64,000 nucleotides of DNA, taken from positions 69,545,559 to 69,609,558 of the forward strand of contig CATIUR010000001.1 in NCBI GenBank assembly GCA_949592205.1, written 5' to 3'. Origin of the DNA: Helichrysum umbraculigerum (taxonomy: Eukaryota > Streptophyta > Magnoliopsida > Asterales > Asteraceae). Shown one piece after another: positions 11,439 to 23,200 of the stretch. The position numbers and the translations under genes were made by a program. Under the pieces are notes generated by a model. It did no database searches, was not told the origin of the DNA, and saw only the letters and a program-made list of their open reading frames with translations. Numbering within the stretch: position 1 is the stretch's first letter; each line of letters starts with the position of its first letter.

Positions 11439-12966
11439 TTAGCTCGAAGTCGTGTTTGATGTGGAATCAGTGAATAGTTGAGGATATTTGAGTCGCATTT
11501 GGTCTTCCCGTTCCCAGGTGAATTCCGGACCACGCCGCGAATTCCATCTGACCTTGACGATGGGAATACGACTTTGTTTCAGTTGTTTGACCTCACGGTC
11601 CATAATTTCAGCGGGTTCCTCAACGAAATGAAGTTTATCGTCAACACGAATTTCATCTAATGGAATAATAAGTGTCTCATCAGACAGACACTTCTTCAAA
11701 TTTGAAATATGAAAAGTAGGGTGCACGCTGCTGAGTTCGGATGGCAGCTGCAATCGATAAGCTACGGGGCCAATCCGTTCGAGGATTTCAAAAGGCCCTA
11801 TGTATCTGGGATTCAACTTCCCGCGTTTGCCAAAACGGATGACGCCTTTCCAAGGCGATACTTTTAAGAGAACTCGATCCCCAACTTGGAACTCGAGTGG
11901 TTTGCGTCTCACATCAGCATAACTTTTCTGACGATCACGTGCGGCTTTGAGTCTGTTTTGGATTTCCACAATTTTCTCAGTGGTGGCGTGAATGAGTTCA
12001 GGACCAGTGAGTTGACTATCTCCCACCTCAGTCCAACAGATCGGTGATCGGCACCTACGACCGTACAGTGCCTCAAAAGGTGCAGCCTTAATGCTGGCAT
12101 GATAACTGTTATTGTACGAGAATTCGCACAACGGTAAATGTCTTTCCCAGTTTGTACCGAAATCAACTACGCAGGCTCGTAGCATGTCCTCCAGTGTTTG
12201 AATGGTTCGTTCACTCTGGCCATCGGTTTGAGGATGGTACGCGGTACTCATATCGAGACGGGTACCCATAGCTTTCTGAAGTGATTGCCAAAAGTGAGAA
12301 GTGAAACGGGCATCTCTGTCAGAGATGATTGAGACTGGAACACCGTGATGAGAAACGATTTCCTTGATGTAGATTTGTGTAAGGCGTTCCATTTTATCGT
12401 TTTCTTTGATTGCCAGGAAATGAGCAGATTTGGTGAGACGATCGACGATCACCCAAATGGTATCGCAACCGCTCGACGACTTGGGTAGTTTGGTTATGAA
12501 ATCCATGGCAATTTGATCCCATTTCCATTCAGGGATTTCAGGTTGTTGGAGTAAACCAGGAGGTTTCTGATGTTCGGTTTTGACTTTCGAGCAAATAAGA
12601 CATATGCTGACATAAGTGGCGATTTCGGCCTTCATGTTTGGCCACCAATAAAATTCCTTGATTCCGTGGTACATCTTGTCGGATCCTGGATGAATAGAAT
12701 ATTTAGACTTGTGAGCCTCGTCCATCACCAAGTCTCTTAGGTTCCCAAAACTAGGCAACCAGATTCGGTTTGAGAAATACCTAATCCCGTTAGATTTGAT
12801 TTCAAATTGTTTGTCAATGCCCCGCAAGGCTTCATGTTTGATGTTTTCCGGTTTCAGGGCTTCGATCTGAGCGGTATGAATTTGAATGGTAAGATCGTTA
12901 TGAATGGTCATACTGAGGGCTCGGACTCGAAGGGGTTTTGATCGTTCCTTTCGACTGAGGGCATCG
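11439..12966 (-). pseudogene. pol: Element A integrase and chromodomain
   Basis: About 509 codons of the A polyprotein, with its 5' end cut by element B. Visible in order: the HHCC zinc-binding region (HPG...H...C..C, about residues 90-130), the catalytic DDE core (D of MDF, D of SDRDARF, E of SERTIQT), the GPF/Y-type segment and a C-terminal chromodomain (HFVEEPAEI to EFTWEREDQM). The domains process and integrate retroelement cDNA; the chromodomain is thought to target heterochromatin. The frame rejoins the RNase H half at 33998 when B and one target duplication are ignored, so B is the only break at this point. Confidence 0.93.
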
Positions 12967-13576
12967 TGTAACACCCGGTCAAAAAGTCAAATTTCGCGCC
13001 GATTCTAAACTTTAAATAATTACATTTTAAAGTTCAAAGGAAACATTTTTACTAAAAATATTTACTAAAAGCGTAAACAAAATTATGAAATTAAAATATT
13101 AAATTTACTTTATTTTCGGATATAAAACACGGGCATTTTGTACTGTGGTTGGAGACCACAGTCCCCGCATTTGGGGATCTGAGTTTTAACAAAAACCCAA
13201 ACCCCCATCTCATTTCCTCATTTCTTCTTCTTCTTTTTCACCTACTTTCTCTCATCTCTTTCTCTTAAACAACAACAACCAACAACATCAACAACAAATT
13301 CATCATCATCAAAATCGGAATCATCCTCATCATCATCGTCATTTTCGGAGTTCATCATCATCAAAACCGGACATCATCATCTCCATCTTCTTCACCATCA
13401 TCTCCATCTCCATTTTCATCAAAAAGTAAGATTTATCACTTTCTCTCTCTAGAAATCGTTTCTCTTTCTATAAATTACTTAGATTACTTCAAAATACATG
13501 CTAGAAGCTTTCTATAACATCAAAACACCCAAAAATCGAGCCAAAACTCGATTTGGATCTTGAAATCGTCGAACAG

Positions 13577-13825
13577 TCCGCTACGTCGCAGGGACAAAAA
13601 ACAGTGATGCGACGTCGCAGTCGACGTCGCAGCCAACGTCGCAAAAACATCTCAACGTCGCATGATGCGACGTAACACCCTACGTCGCAGTAAATCTTAA
13701 ACGCCGCACATTGCGACGTAACACACAATGTCGCATTAAATTGCGACGTCGCACATAAGCGACGCAAGACCCTACGTCGCATCTGACGTCGCAGCTGACG
13801 TCGCATCCGACGTCGCAGAACCTTA
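13577..13825 (+). repeat. TGCGACGT/ACGTCGCA site array of B LTR
   Basis: Contains two 24-bp inverted units (13666-13689 and 13712-13735) of the same design as in element C, plus a run of direct ACGTCGCA sites, four of them spaced 12-13 bp at 13769-13818. It lies about 300 bp upstream of the TATA box. The Cys-Asp-Val peptides translated from it are not a gene. Confidence 0.9.
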
Positions 13826-13940
13826 AAAATCTATGTTTTTCACTAAGTATTGACAACCAAATTTTACCACTCGATTTTGCCCGAATTTGGATTTCGAATG
13901 CATTTTCTTTAAAGCAAAGTAGTAGAAATAAAAATTTTCC

Positions 13941-14052
13941 AAGCTGACCTGGCAGCTCGACCCCAGCCAGGGGCTCTGCCCCTTGGACCCCGCCAGGGGT
14001 TGCCACCCCTTGGACCCCGCTACCAGGGGCGCTGCCCCCGGACCCCCGTACA
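13941..14052 (+). repeat. GC-rich tandem block shared by A and B LTRs
   Basis: Three imperfect units, each alternating CAGGGGC, GCCCC and GGACCCC. The strand opposite to B carries many runs of four or more G. A nearly identical block lies in both element A LTRs (about 9997-10100 and 39183-39286), and a one-unit version at about 618-660. It sits between the site array and the TATA box. Confidence 0.85.
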
Positions 14053-14366
14053 CCATTCCCAGACTTCAACAACAAATGCATATATGAACAACTCGCTTAG
14101 ACAAACTGAATTGTCTCATACTTATATAACCTCACGTGTTTAGGACACTAGAAGGTTACCATTCGGACGACGCGCGTATCATCGTATCGCTAACAACTCA
14201 CAGGTGAGTTTCATAGCCCCACTCTTTCAACTGTTTTACTATTTTCGGGGTGAAACACATGCTCAATTGCTGTTTTCAAATCATATTAACAATCGTTTAT
14301 AATTTACAACTATTTATATTACTGTATGTAATACGAAATGTGTAATACTTAGGAATTACACCCGCA

Positions 14367-14588
14367 ATATTGTTTTAGAACAATATCAATACTTAACCTA
14401 GATAGGTTACAATCGTACCCGGTTAGGTCGTTGGAAACGATTACCAACACATAACTTGATTTAGTTATCACAATATTTTGGCCATATTGTCACGGGACAA
14501 TATCATTGAATACATTAGAACTAGTTAGTTCTACCTACACTGAACAACATCTGTACTGTTACAAGTTTAGTTATTCTTTAAGAACTAA
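14367..14588 (+). other. Run of short hairpins downstream of TATA in B LTR
   Basis: Consecutive perfect hairpins with different stems: ATATTGT (14367-14386), AACCTA (14395-14408), TCGTT (14428-14440), ATAACT (14451-14468), CAATAT (14471-14489), ATATTGT (14484-14503), AGAAC (14517-14532) and TTAGTT (14567-14588). Two of them share an arm and are mutually exclusive. The same run recurs in LTR2 around 32486-32707. Confidence 0.75.
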
Positions 14589-15189
14589 AACTGTCAACAC
14601 ACTTCATTATCACTGGAATGGGAACCGAACTTAAGTGAACATTTTCCCAAGACTCCGTTATATATACTTTCTAGGCTTTAGGCTAGGAGTATACAATATT
14701 ATCACAAGTTAGTACAGACTTCTTATATCCATACTACTCAACTGGTGACGACTCTGGCTCAGGATGTAATCCAACCAGGGATGGTCCCCCGGCCCAGGAT
14801 GTAATCCAACCGTGGGGGTGTCACCTGATGAATATCTACATACTATTATACGATCTACTTAGTAAGGCATGTCGAGTACTGCTGGCTCTCAAACAACTTA
14901 GTCGGGCATGTCGTTGTACTGCCGGCTCAATTACAAATTGCTTGCGAGCAACTTCAAAAACGATGCCGCGGTATTGCAGCGGGCACCAAACGATGCCACG
15001 GTAAAGTGGGCACAAAACGAAACCACGGTATTGCAGTGGATGAAACTTAAATCAATGGATCAGCGAGTTATACTCGGGATTCACAATAAGTTAACGGATC
15101 GGTGGTGCTGCCACGCGAGGCCGTTAGCTCAATTCATGTCCGGGTTAGCTTATGCTAATCGGGTAAACGGACACGCTAAACATTCAAAC

Positions 15190-15746
15190 TGATGATCCCA
15201 GCTAGAGATCTTAGTATGTATTACTTTGATTGATTATTAATAAGCTTGCGGAATAGTTTATTAATAACTTGAAGAACAAACTTGTATATAACAGAATATC
15301 TAACCAAAAGCTTCAATATTATTAACAATAATACGAACACACAATTTGTGTTAGGGTTTACAACCTTGAAGCTAATAACTAGAATGAATTCGTCTTATAC
15401 TAGAGTTTTACAGGATCTCTATTTATAACATATAAAGTCCTTTACAGAATCAAACTATTATGGAATCATATCTATTCCATAATTCTCTCTATTCAACTAT
15501 ATCTAACCAACAGTGGTTATCTATATCACTAACAGGGGTAGTACTCGTATATTATCAACAGTAGTTGAGTACTTGATACAAAATACAAACTACATACTAA
15601 CAGTGGTTCTGTTAGACAAATGTACTAACAGCGGTTGTCTTCTTCTAACAGTGGTTGACTTCTACTAACAGTGGTTGAAGTCTTATACCAACAGCGGCAT
15701 GATACTTGTATTCTGAGCAGATATGACAGTGTCTTAGTTCTCAACA
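15190..15746 (-). mobile_element. Element D 3' LTR
   Basis: On the minus strand it starts TGTTGAGAAC and ends GGGATCATCA. About eight AACAGNGG-type motifs lie at 15508-15702. It is adjacent to the PPT (minus-strand AGGGGGAGAT). Confidence 0.95.
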
Positions 15747-15788
15747 ATCTCCCCCTAAACTTGATCATTCAGAGTAATGATTCAAGTT

Positions 15789-18700
15789 TCAATCCTTCTT
15801 TTCTTCTTCTTTCTCCTTCATCGTTTGTCTCTTATGCAGTTGATTGAACACCATGTATAAAGCTTTGTAAGCTCCTTCAGTAATGATGGTTGTAGATAAC
15901 TTCAAATCAACCAATCTATTCAGCAGCCCTGTTCCCAGCACATAGTGTCGATCATCAAACATGTAGATCACCTGCCCATTGTTAAATACTACCATGTGTA
16001 CTCCAGCTCTGGCAAAATATCTCCAGGTTATAACCCTTTGATAACAATGAAAGAATAAGTGATACATGCTGGCTGGTTCAAACAGGCTTTGCAATAACTC
16101 CATCATTTGTCTTTCAATCACAGCTTCAGAGTTCTTTCTATTCCTGATTCTGCTCACTTGATACAACTCCATAAGATCATCTCTTGTACAAATTCTGAGC
16201 AAATCAACCATACTCCCAACATGATCATCAAATCCTCTTTCCCTTTCAATCTTGATCTCAAGGATCATTTTTCTGAAACCATAATCAATTGCTACTCCTT
16301 CCCAATTTATAATTCTAGCCTTTCTTGGTCCTTCAGAAATCTCCTTGCAATCAGTCAGAATCTTGATTCTCTTTTTCAGCTCTGGATCAAATCTTGGAAT
16401 ATCAGGAATAACATTGTCTTTAGAAATCTGATTTTTCCATGAATTTCTTCTGACTTCATTCTGCTTATCCTCTAAGGCTTTCTCTGCTGCCTCAGCAGCT
16501 GCCTTTTCTCTTCTTTCTTCTTCTTCTTTCAAAAATTTTACCTTTTCCTTATCTGCCTTTTCTTTCTTCTCCTTCATCAATGCATTCAAATGCCTATTCT
16601 CTTCCATTTTCTTTGTCCACTCATCATCTCTTCCCATATACCTATCATATGCCTGTTGCAGCTTCTGCATATTCCATCCTTTAACAATTTTAGCTGGGGC
16701 ATAATTTTCAGACAAAGCATTGATCATATGTCTTCTCCTTTCAGCATATGGTAAAGGTTTACTCCTCTTCTTGACTAATTCCTCTTGCTTTTTCTTTCTA
16801 GCCCTTTCCTCATTTGACCTTTTCATCAACAAAAATCCAGAAGATAACTCTTCCTCTTCATTACCTTTCTTCTTCTTTAAATAATCATGAACTCTCTGAG
16901 CAGGAAGCTTTAATCCTTGTGCAGTCTTTTCTTTAACAATCTCTGCAGCTTTCTGTGTAATAGTCACTACACTCAGATCATCCAAAATCATTTTAACATC
17001 ATCTCCCTCTTCTTCAGCTTTAGCTTCTGCAGCTCTCCTTATCAACCTTTCTCTTTCTTCTACTTGCATCCTCAGCATATCATGAGACTCAATATGAGGT
17101 TCTTTAATTTCTTTCACTTTTGATTTTTCTTTCAACTTTCCTTTACCTTTGTCTTTTGGATCAATCACAGGCAATTTAGACTTAGGTTTAAGTGGTGAAG
17201 TTGGTTCTCTTATTGTAACAGGTACCTCTCTTGGTCTTGTTGTTGTGGTAGTTGTGACAGGGGTTGATATGACAGCAGTGGTGATTGATGTATCAACAGT
17301 GGTAGGTGTTGGTGTATTAACAGGGGTAGATGTAACAGTGGTTGTGTTAGTGTTGACAGGGGTTGAAATTGTGACAACAGTGGTAGAAGTTTTAACAGGG
17401 GATAAAGTATTAGTTGGCTTTCTTCTGGGAATAGATTTCTTTCTTGTAAAGGTCTGCAACTTCTTCTCTTCAGCAATTGACTTTGATTGCTCCCCCTTAA
17501 CCTCAACTTCTCCTTCTTTCATCTCTTTTTCAACATCATCAACCACCTCATACACTGGCCTATCACTGAAACTGACTCTTTTCTTATCATCCAAGTTAGC
17601 ACCCATCACATCCCAAAAATATAATCCAAGTGCAGCTTTCTCAGGCAACCCTTTATTCAATGGAAATACCTGATAAACTGTTTCATCAGTCTGCTCTGCT
17701 CCTGCACCATCACTTGTATTAACATTCTCAGAAGAATCTTCACCAGTATATACCACCATTTCATGTATCACATAATCAGATACATTTAGCTCCTCCTCAG
17801 CCTTATCCCTGCTCTGCACATAATCATCATCTTTATCATCAAACACTAACTCCACAGTGTCTTCTGATTGTGCCTCATTACTACCACATATATTCATCTC
17901 AACTGTATTATCATCAAACTCAAGCACCTCTGTAGCTGTATTATCATCAAACACCTCTGTAGCTGCAGAATCATCATGCATCTCATCAACATTTATCATT
18001 GCTCCACTCATATCATCATGAGGTCCATATGAATCATCATCATCATCATCACCTGCTTTTCTTGAACCATCATCTTCAGGCATAATATCATCATCTGCCT
18101 TCTTCTCCCCCTTGCCTGAAGATTCCTTTAACCTATTCGCAGGTAAAAGAATATTGTTGACAGCCTCCTCAAGCATTAACAATCTATTCTGCACATCAAG
18201 CAACTCTGCCTTCTGATGATCAATGATCTCCTTCTGCTTAGCAATTAACTCATCCTGAGCTTGAATTTTCTGTTGAGCCTCTTTTCTATAAGCCCTTTCC
18301 CTCTCATATTTGCTCCATAGTTTATTGACATCATGTACAAGATAGGAAATCGTCAATTCATCAGTATCACTAGGCTCATCAACATTAGAGTGTGACCTCT
18401 TAGTTGAATCCTTGCCCACATCTGCCACTGCAGATGTCCCTTGGTTATTGGTACTGGGACCTACATTTGAATCATCACCCATAGGTTCATCAAACATAGT
18501 TGCCTCTGGTTGGGTCTGATTAATGTTACCACTATCCTGCCCTGCCAGTGGGCTAGAAACAGTAGTGGCAGCCCTTCCAGAATGAACATTTTCATCAAGT
18601 ATGTTCACCTGTTGTGTTGGAACAATTGACTGAGACTGTGGAGAAACAGGAATCTCCATAGCCTGTGTAGCCTTCTTGGATTTCTTGGCTTTAGATTGGG

Positions 18701-19613
18701 TAGGCTGTTTGTTCCCTTGTTTTCTTTTGATGCCACCTCTTGATGTATGTTCAGAACCAACTTGTGTTGTTGGTTTGTCATCATTTGGTCCAGATGGTGT
18801 TGGTAATACACCACCAGTGGCAGAAGGAGTAACTAGCATTGTAGAAAATAATGCAGTTTCCTTCTTAGAAAAAGCATTCTGATACTTATTCATAGCCTGA
18901 ATAGTCCTCAAAGATAGAGTAGAACTAACAATCACACTATCCTCTGCTGGCAGATTTGACAATTGATTATTCAATAAAAGCTGAACAAATCTAGGGTACA
19001 TAACGAATGTATCACCCTTTACATTCCTAACCATATTATCTAAGATAAATCTAGACATATTAAATTTAATACCCTGTGCCAAGCAGATAATAGGATATGC
19101 AATAGTAGAACTAAATTCATTAAAACTAGTTCTCTTTTGAGACAAACATACCAGAAAAGTATGAATGTAGAACTTCCATTGAGGACAAAACCATGACTTC
19201 AAGAAAGTATATTCTGATCTTGTCTTTCCTGAACCTTCATACCCCATATCCATAATGCCTTTAAACAAATCTTCTCTCGATAATTCCAGAATTCCACCTT
19301 CATCATCAAACTGTAAAAGCTCTCTTAGAATAATCTCAGTAACCATTACCTTCGTACCCTTGACAGTGGAATGAATGTGAGTAATGCCATTAACATTCCC
19401 TTCCTTTGCATTCTGCCAGAATTCCTGAATATGTGATCGAAGCAATCGTGGAGCGACAGTAAGAGCATAAGTAACTGGACAATTACTCAAAAAATCGATG
19501 ATAGGGTGAAAATACTCATCGGCAAGTTCTTTATTCAAGAAAGCCCTCATATTGTGTTCAGAATGAACACTTAGCATAGAAGTACCAGAATCAGACGACG
19601 ATGAAGATGCCAT
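15789..19613 (-). CDS. Element D ORF3, 1,274 aa ('envelope-like' position)
   Basis: It lies downstream of pol, where Sireviruses may carry an ORF often called envelope-like. Residues 1-230 form the domain shared with element C (FW, GT..TE..LRELLQ, YPRFVQL). A Lys/Arg-rich, NLS-like stretch is near residue 290. A coiled coil spans about 428-490, acidic Asp-runs about 510-640, a Thr/Pro/Val repeat about 740-800 and Lys/Glu-rich helices about 850-1080. A second globular domain covers about 1080-1265. I see no signal peptide, membrane span or furin-like site, so an envelope role is not supported by the sequence. Expression would need splicing or a separate message. The function is unknown. Confidence 0.88.
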   Translation of the reverse strand: MASSSSSDSGTSMLSVHSEHNMRAFLNKELADEYFHPIIDFLSNCPVTYALTVAPRLLRSHIQEFWQNAKEGNVNGITHIHSTVKGTKVMVTEIILRELLQFDDEGGILELSREDLFKGIMDMGYEGSGKTRSEYTFLKSWFCPQWKFYIHTFLVCLSQKRTSFNEFSSTIAYPIICLAQGIKFNMSRFILDNMVRNVKGDTFVMYPRFVQLLLNNQLSNLPAEDSVIVSSTLSLRTIQAMNKYQNAFSKKETALFSTMLVTPSATGGVLPTPSGPNDDKPTTQVGSEHTSRGGIKRKQGNKQPTQSKAKKSKKATQAMEIPVSPQSQSIVPTQQVNILDENVHSGRAATTVSSPLAGQDSGNINQTQPEATMFDEPMGDDSNVGPSTNNQGTSAVADVGKDSTKRSHSNVDEPSDTDELTISYLVHDVNKLWSKYERERAYRKEAQQKIQAQDELIAKQKEIIDHQKAELLDVQNRLLMLEEAVNNILLPANRLKESSGKGEKKADDDIMPEDDGSRKAGDDDDDDSYGPHDDMSGAMINVDEMHDDSAATEVFDDNTATEVLEFDDNTVEMNICGSNEAQSEDTVELVFDDKDDDYVQSRDKAEEELNVSDYVIHEMVVYTGEDSSENVNTSDGAGAEQTDETVYQVFPLNKGLPEKAALGLYFWDVMGANLDDKKRVSFSDRPVYEVVDDVEKEMKEGEVEVKGEQSKSIAEEKKLQTFTRKKSIPRRKPTNTLSPVKTSTTVVTISTPVNTNTTTVTSTPVNTPTPTTVDTSITTAVISTPVTTTTTTRPREVPVTIREPTSPLKPKSKLPVIDPKDKGKGKLKEKSKVKEIKEPHIESHDMLRMQVEERERLIRRAAEAKAEEEGDDVKMILDDLSVVTITQKAAEIVKEKTAQGLKLPAQRVHDYLKKKKGNEEEELSSGFLLMKRSNEERARKKKQEELVKKRSKPLPYAERRRHMINALSENYAPAKIVKGWNMQKLQQAYDRYMGRDDEWTKKMEENRHLNALMKEKKEKADKEKVKFLKEEEERREKAAAEAAEKALEDKQNEVRRNSWKNQISKDNVIPDIPRFDPELKKRIKILTDCKEISEGPRKARIINWEGVAIDYGFRKMILEIKIERERGFDDHVGSMVDLLRICTRDDLMELYQVSRIRNRKNSEAVIERQMMELLQSLFEPASMYHLFFHCYQRVITWRYFARAGVHMVVFNNGQVIYMFDDRHYVLGTGLLNRLVDLKLSTTIITEGAYKALYMVFNQLHKRQTMKEKEEEKKD

Positions 19614-19979
19614 TGATGTAATTGATGAACGAACGAAGAGTGAATTACAATAAACAACTCAAAGCGAGAGCGATTATTGAAGGGTTTTGAAAATTTTGAA
19701 AGCGTAATTGAAAAAGTGAAGTATTTGAGTATTTATTTGATGACAGTGCCAAGCCCTAAAAATAGAACTAGCAGTGGCACTTCTGGTTATACCCAACAGG
19801 GGCACAATTTACAAACAAACCCAACAGGGGTACCTCACTTGTTCAATTTATAGTCAACCCTTTCTAACCATCTAACAAAGCTAGCAGCGGCTGATAGTCT
19901 AGCAGGGGCATCCGACAAAGGAAACGCCAACTTAGAACTAACAGGGGCATAAACTTAGCTTAGTTAGACAACGAATTTG

Positions 19980-20010
<31 letters not shown>

Positions 20011-20282
20011 AACGAATAAGAAGAAACAAATATAACATTAAATTCCAGCTCAAGTGATGTCTCTTGACAGTGGCTGAAACCTGCAATATTAAACTAAGAA
20101 AAACAACTAGCAGGGGTTAAATTACACACATATACAGCAGGGGTTTAAAATACATTGACAGTGGCAAAGGTAAACTAACAGTGGCACCATCTGTTATCAT
20201 GATGAAGCTAACAGTGGCAACACCTGACCCTGTCACATACAATATATTTTACCCCTGTTAGTATCAAATCCAGACCAAAACA
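19614..20282 (-). repeat. Spacer between pol and ORF3, rich in AACAGNGG motifs
   Basis: Non-coding. It holds about a dozen copies of the CAGTGG/CAGGGG/CAGCGG motif of element D between about 19743 and 20270, and a run of 26 T at 19980-20005. In Sireviruses this interval is known for repeated purine tracts. Signals for the ORF3 message may lie here. Confidence 0.7.
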
Positions 20283-23200
20283 CTACGTGAGATTGATTAT
20301 ACCAATATTAGTTATCAAAAATGTAAATCTTCCTACATCAAATGCTTTTGTAAAAAGATCTGCAAGTTGATTATCAGTATGAATTTTAAAAATATGAATC
20401 AATCTTTTATCATAACAATCTCGTATAAAATGATATCTGATCTCAATGTGTTTGGTTTTTGAATGCTTAACTGGATTCTGAATGATACTAATAGCAGAAG
20501 TATTATCAATATAAATAGGAGTGTTCATGAAAGTCAAACCATAATCCAGCATTTGATTCTGAATCCAAAGAACCTGTGCACAGCAACTTGATGCTGCAAC
20601 ATATTCTGCTTCTGCTGTAGAAGTGGAAACTGTGGTTTGCTTCTTGCATTGCCATGACACTAACCTATTTCCAAGAAATTGACAACCTCCACTAGTCGAT
20701 TTCCTATCCATATTCTCACCACCATAGTCACTATCTGTGAAGGCCTTTAGCTCAAAATCTGATCCTTTAGCATACCAAATGCCCAAGTCTGGTTGACCTT
20801 TCAAGTATCTAAAGATCCTCTTCACAGCATACATGTGTGACTGCTTTGGATTGGTCTGATATCTAGCACAAAGACACACTGCAAACATTATATCAGGTCT
20901 AGATGAAGTTAAATACATCAATGAACCAATCATTGACCTGTATAAGTGCACATCTACTTCCTCCCCCTCAGGATCAGAATTAAGATGTTTATGTGCCTCC
21001 ATGGGAGTGCTAGCTACCTTCACATCTTTATAACCAAATTTATTCAAAATATCTTTCACATACTTCCCTTGGTTAATAAAGATTCCATCTAACTTCTGCT
21101 TGACCTGCAATCCTAAAAAGAATGTGAGTTCACCCATTGAACTCATCTTGAACTTCTTATGCATTAAATCTTCAAACTCTTTGCACAATGAATCCCTTGT
21201 AGACCCGAAAATAATATCATCAACATACACCTGTATCAGCAATATATCTCTTTGAACCCTCTTGGTAAACAATGTCTTGTCAATAGTACCTCTCTTGAAT
21301 CCATTCTTGAGCAAGTACTCAGATAGAGTATCATACCAAGCTCTTGGAGCTTGATGTAATCCATACAATGCTTTCTTCAATCTGCACACTCTATCTGGAT
21401 ATGTTGGATCTTCAAACCCTGGTGGTTGGCAAACATACACCTCATCATCAATTAGACCATGAAGAAAAGCACTCTTCACATCCATTTGATAGACTTTGAA
21501 ATCCTGATAAGATGCATAAGCTAAAAATAATCTAATAGCTTCTATTCTAGCAACAGGGGCAAAGACATCATCATAATCTATGCCTTCTTCCTGTGTGTAC
21601 CCCTGTGCTACCAACCGAGCCTTATTCTTGATCACTATTCCTCTTTCATCTCTCTTGTTCTTGAAGATCCATCTTGTGCCTATAGCTTTCTTTCCTTTTG
21701 GAAGATCAACCAAATCCCACACATCTTGCAGTTTGAATTGCAACAATTCTTCCTGCATAGATTCAATCCAGCTTGGATCTTTGAGAGCCTCCACTGCCTT
21801 CTTTGGTTCCATCTGAGAAAGAAAACATACATATAATGAAGTATGTACATCTTCTTCTCTTACCTTGGTTTGATGTCTTGTCTGAACAGGAGTCATAATA
21901 TCACCAATAATCAAATCCAAAGAATGATCTTTATGAACCACATATTTAGATGTAGAAGTATCAAGTAGTTCTCTTTCCAAATTAGAACCCAAAAGATTAT
22001 CTATCTCAGAGTCTGAAAAAGACTCTCTTTCCTCTCTTTCCTTTGATGGCTTTGGAGTTGCTTCAGAATCTGACAAAGAAGTCCTCTCCAAGACTTGAAA
22101 TGGAGGACTTTGTTCAAAATAGTTTGGATAATCATGCTCTTCCTCTGAATCATGCTCTGGATCTGTATGAGATCCCTTTGAAGTGAATGGTTGATGATCT
22201 GGTGAAGTTGAATCATCTGTACCCTTGCTTGCACCAGTTTTACCAGGTGAACCATTTGAATCATCAGAAGAAGCATCTTTCTCTGGTTGATCCTGATCCT
22301 GTTGAAATACTTCTGGTGGATCTGGAGTCCAAATAGGAAACAAGACATACTTCAAGTCATCCTTTTTAGTTTGACTTGAGGTTGAATTCCCATCTTTACC
22401 TGCATCATTACCTGCATCTGTACCTGCATCTGTATCTGCACTAATAGACAAATCTGGATATCTAAAAGCATGGGTTAGTGCATCAATATCAAACAAAACT
22501 TCTGGACCTTTTCCTTCTACATTTGATGTATGTTCATTAAAGGTCACATCCATGGTCTCTTCTATGATCCTAGTTCTTTTGTTAAATACTCTATAAGCCT
22601 TGCTTTGAATAGAGTATCCAACAAATACACCCTCATCTACCTTACTCTGAAACTTACCAAGATGATCTCTGGTATTTAAGACAGTACAAGGACATCCAAA
22701 TGGTTTTAAAAAGCTAACCAAAGGTTTTCTCTTAAAGAATAACTCATAGGGTGTCTTGTTATGAGGTTTAATAATCAAAATCCTATTCAAAACATAACAA
22801 GCAGTGCTAACTGCCTCTGCCCAAAAGGACATTGGAAGTTTAGCATCGGCTAGCATGCTTCTAGCAGCCTCAATTAGTGTCCTATTCCTCCTCTCAGCTA
22901 CTCCATTTTGTTGTGGAGTCCTAGGTGCACTATACTGTCTTTCTATACCTTTAACCTCACAGAACTTATTCATCTCATGATTCTTAAATTCTGTCCCATT
23001 ATCACACCTGATGATCTTAACCTTTTGATTAGTTGAATTCTCAATCCTAGTTATGAATGATCTAAGTATTTCACCTGTCTCATCCTTAGTCCTAAGAAAG
23101 AACACCCAACTCATTCTAGAGTAATCATCAGTTATTACCAAACAGTAAGATTTCTTCCCTTGACTAGCTACATTGGTAGGGCCAAACAAATCCATATGTA

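Larger units (their letters stand above)
12967..15189 (+). mobile_element. Element B 5' LTR, first part
   Basis: 2,223 bp up to the insertion of element D, including the target copy CAAAC at 15185-15189. It contains the TGCGAC site array (about 13577-13825), a GC-rich block (about 13941-14052), a TATA box (TATATAA, 14123-14129) and downstream hairpins. It matches 31074-33295 with about ten differences over the full LTR by eye; LTR2 also has one extra 12-bp repeat unit near 31909-31935. Confidence 0.93.

Noticed and set aside
13501..14081. Cys-Asp-Val and Arg-rich small ORFs (also at 31608-32200 and 139-514)
   Set aside because: They run through TGCGAC site arrays and have no start context or homology; the DNA repeat explains the peptide pattern.
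17149..17673. Plus-strand Val-rich ORF opposite D ORF3
   Set aside because: Antisense shadow of the Thr/Pro/Val repeat.
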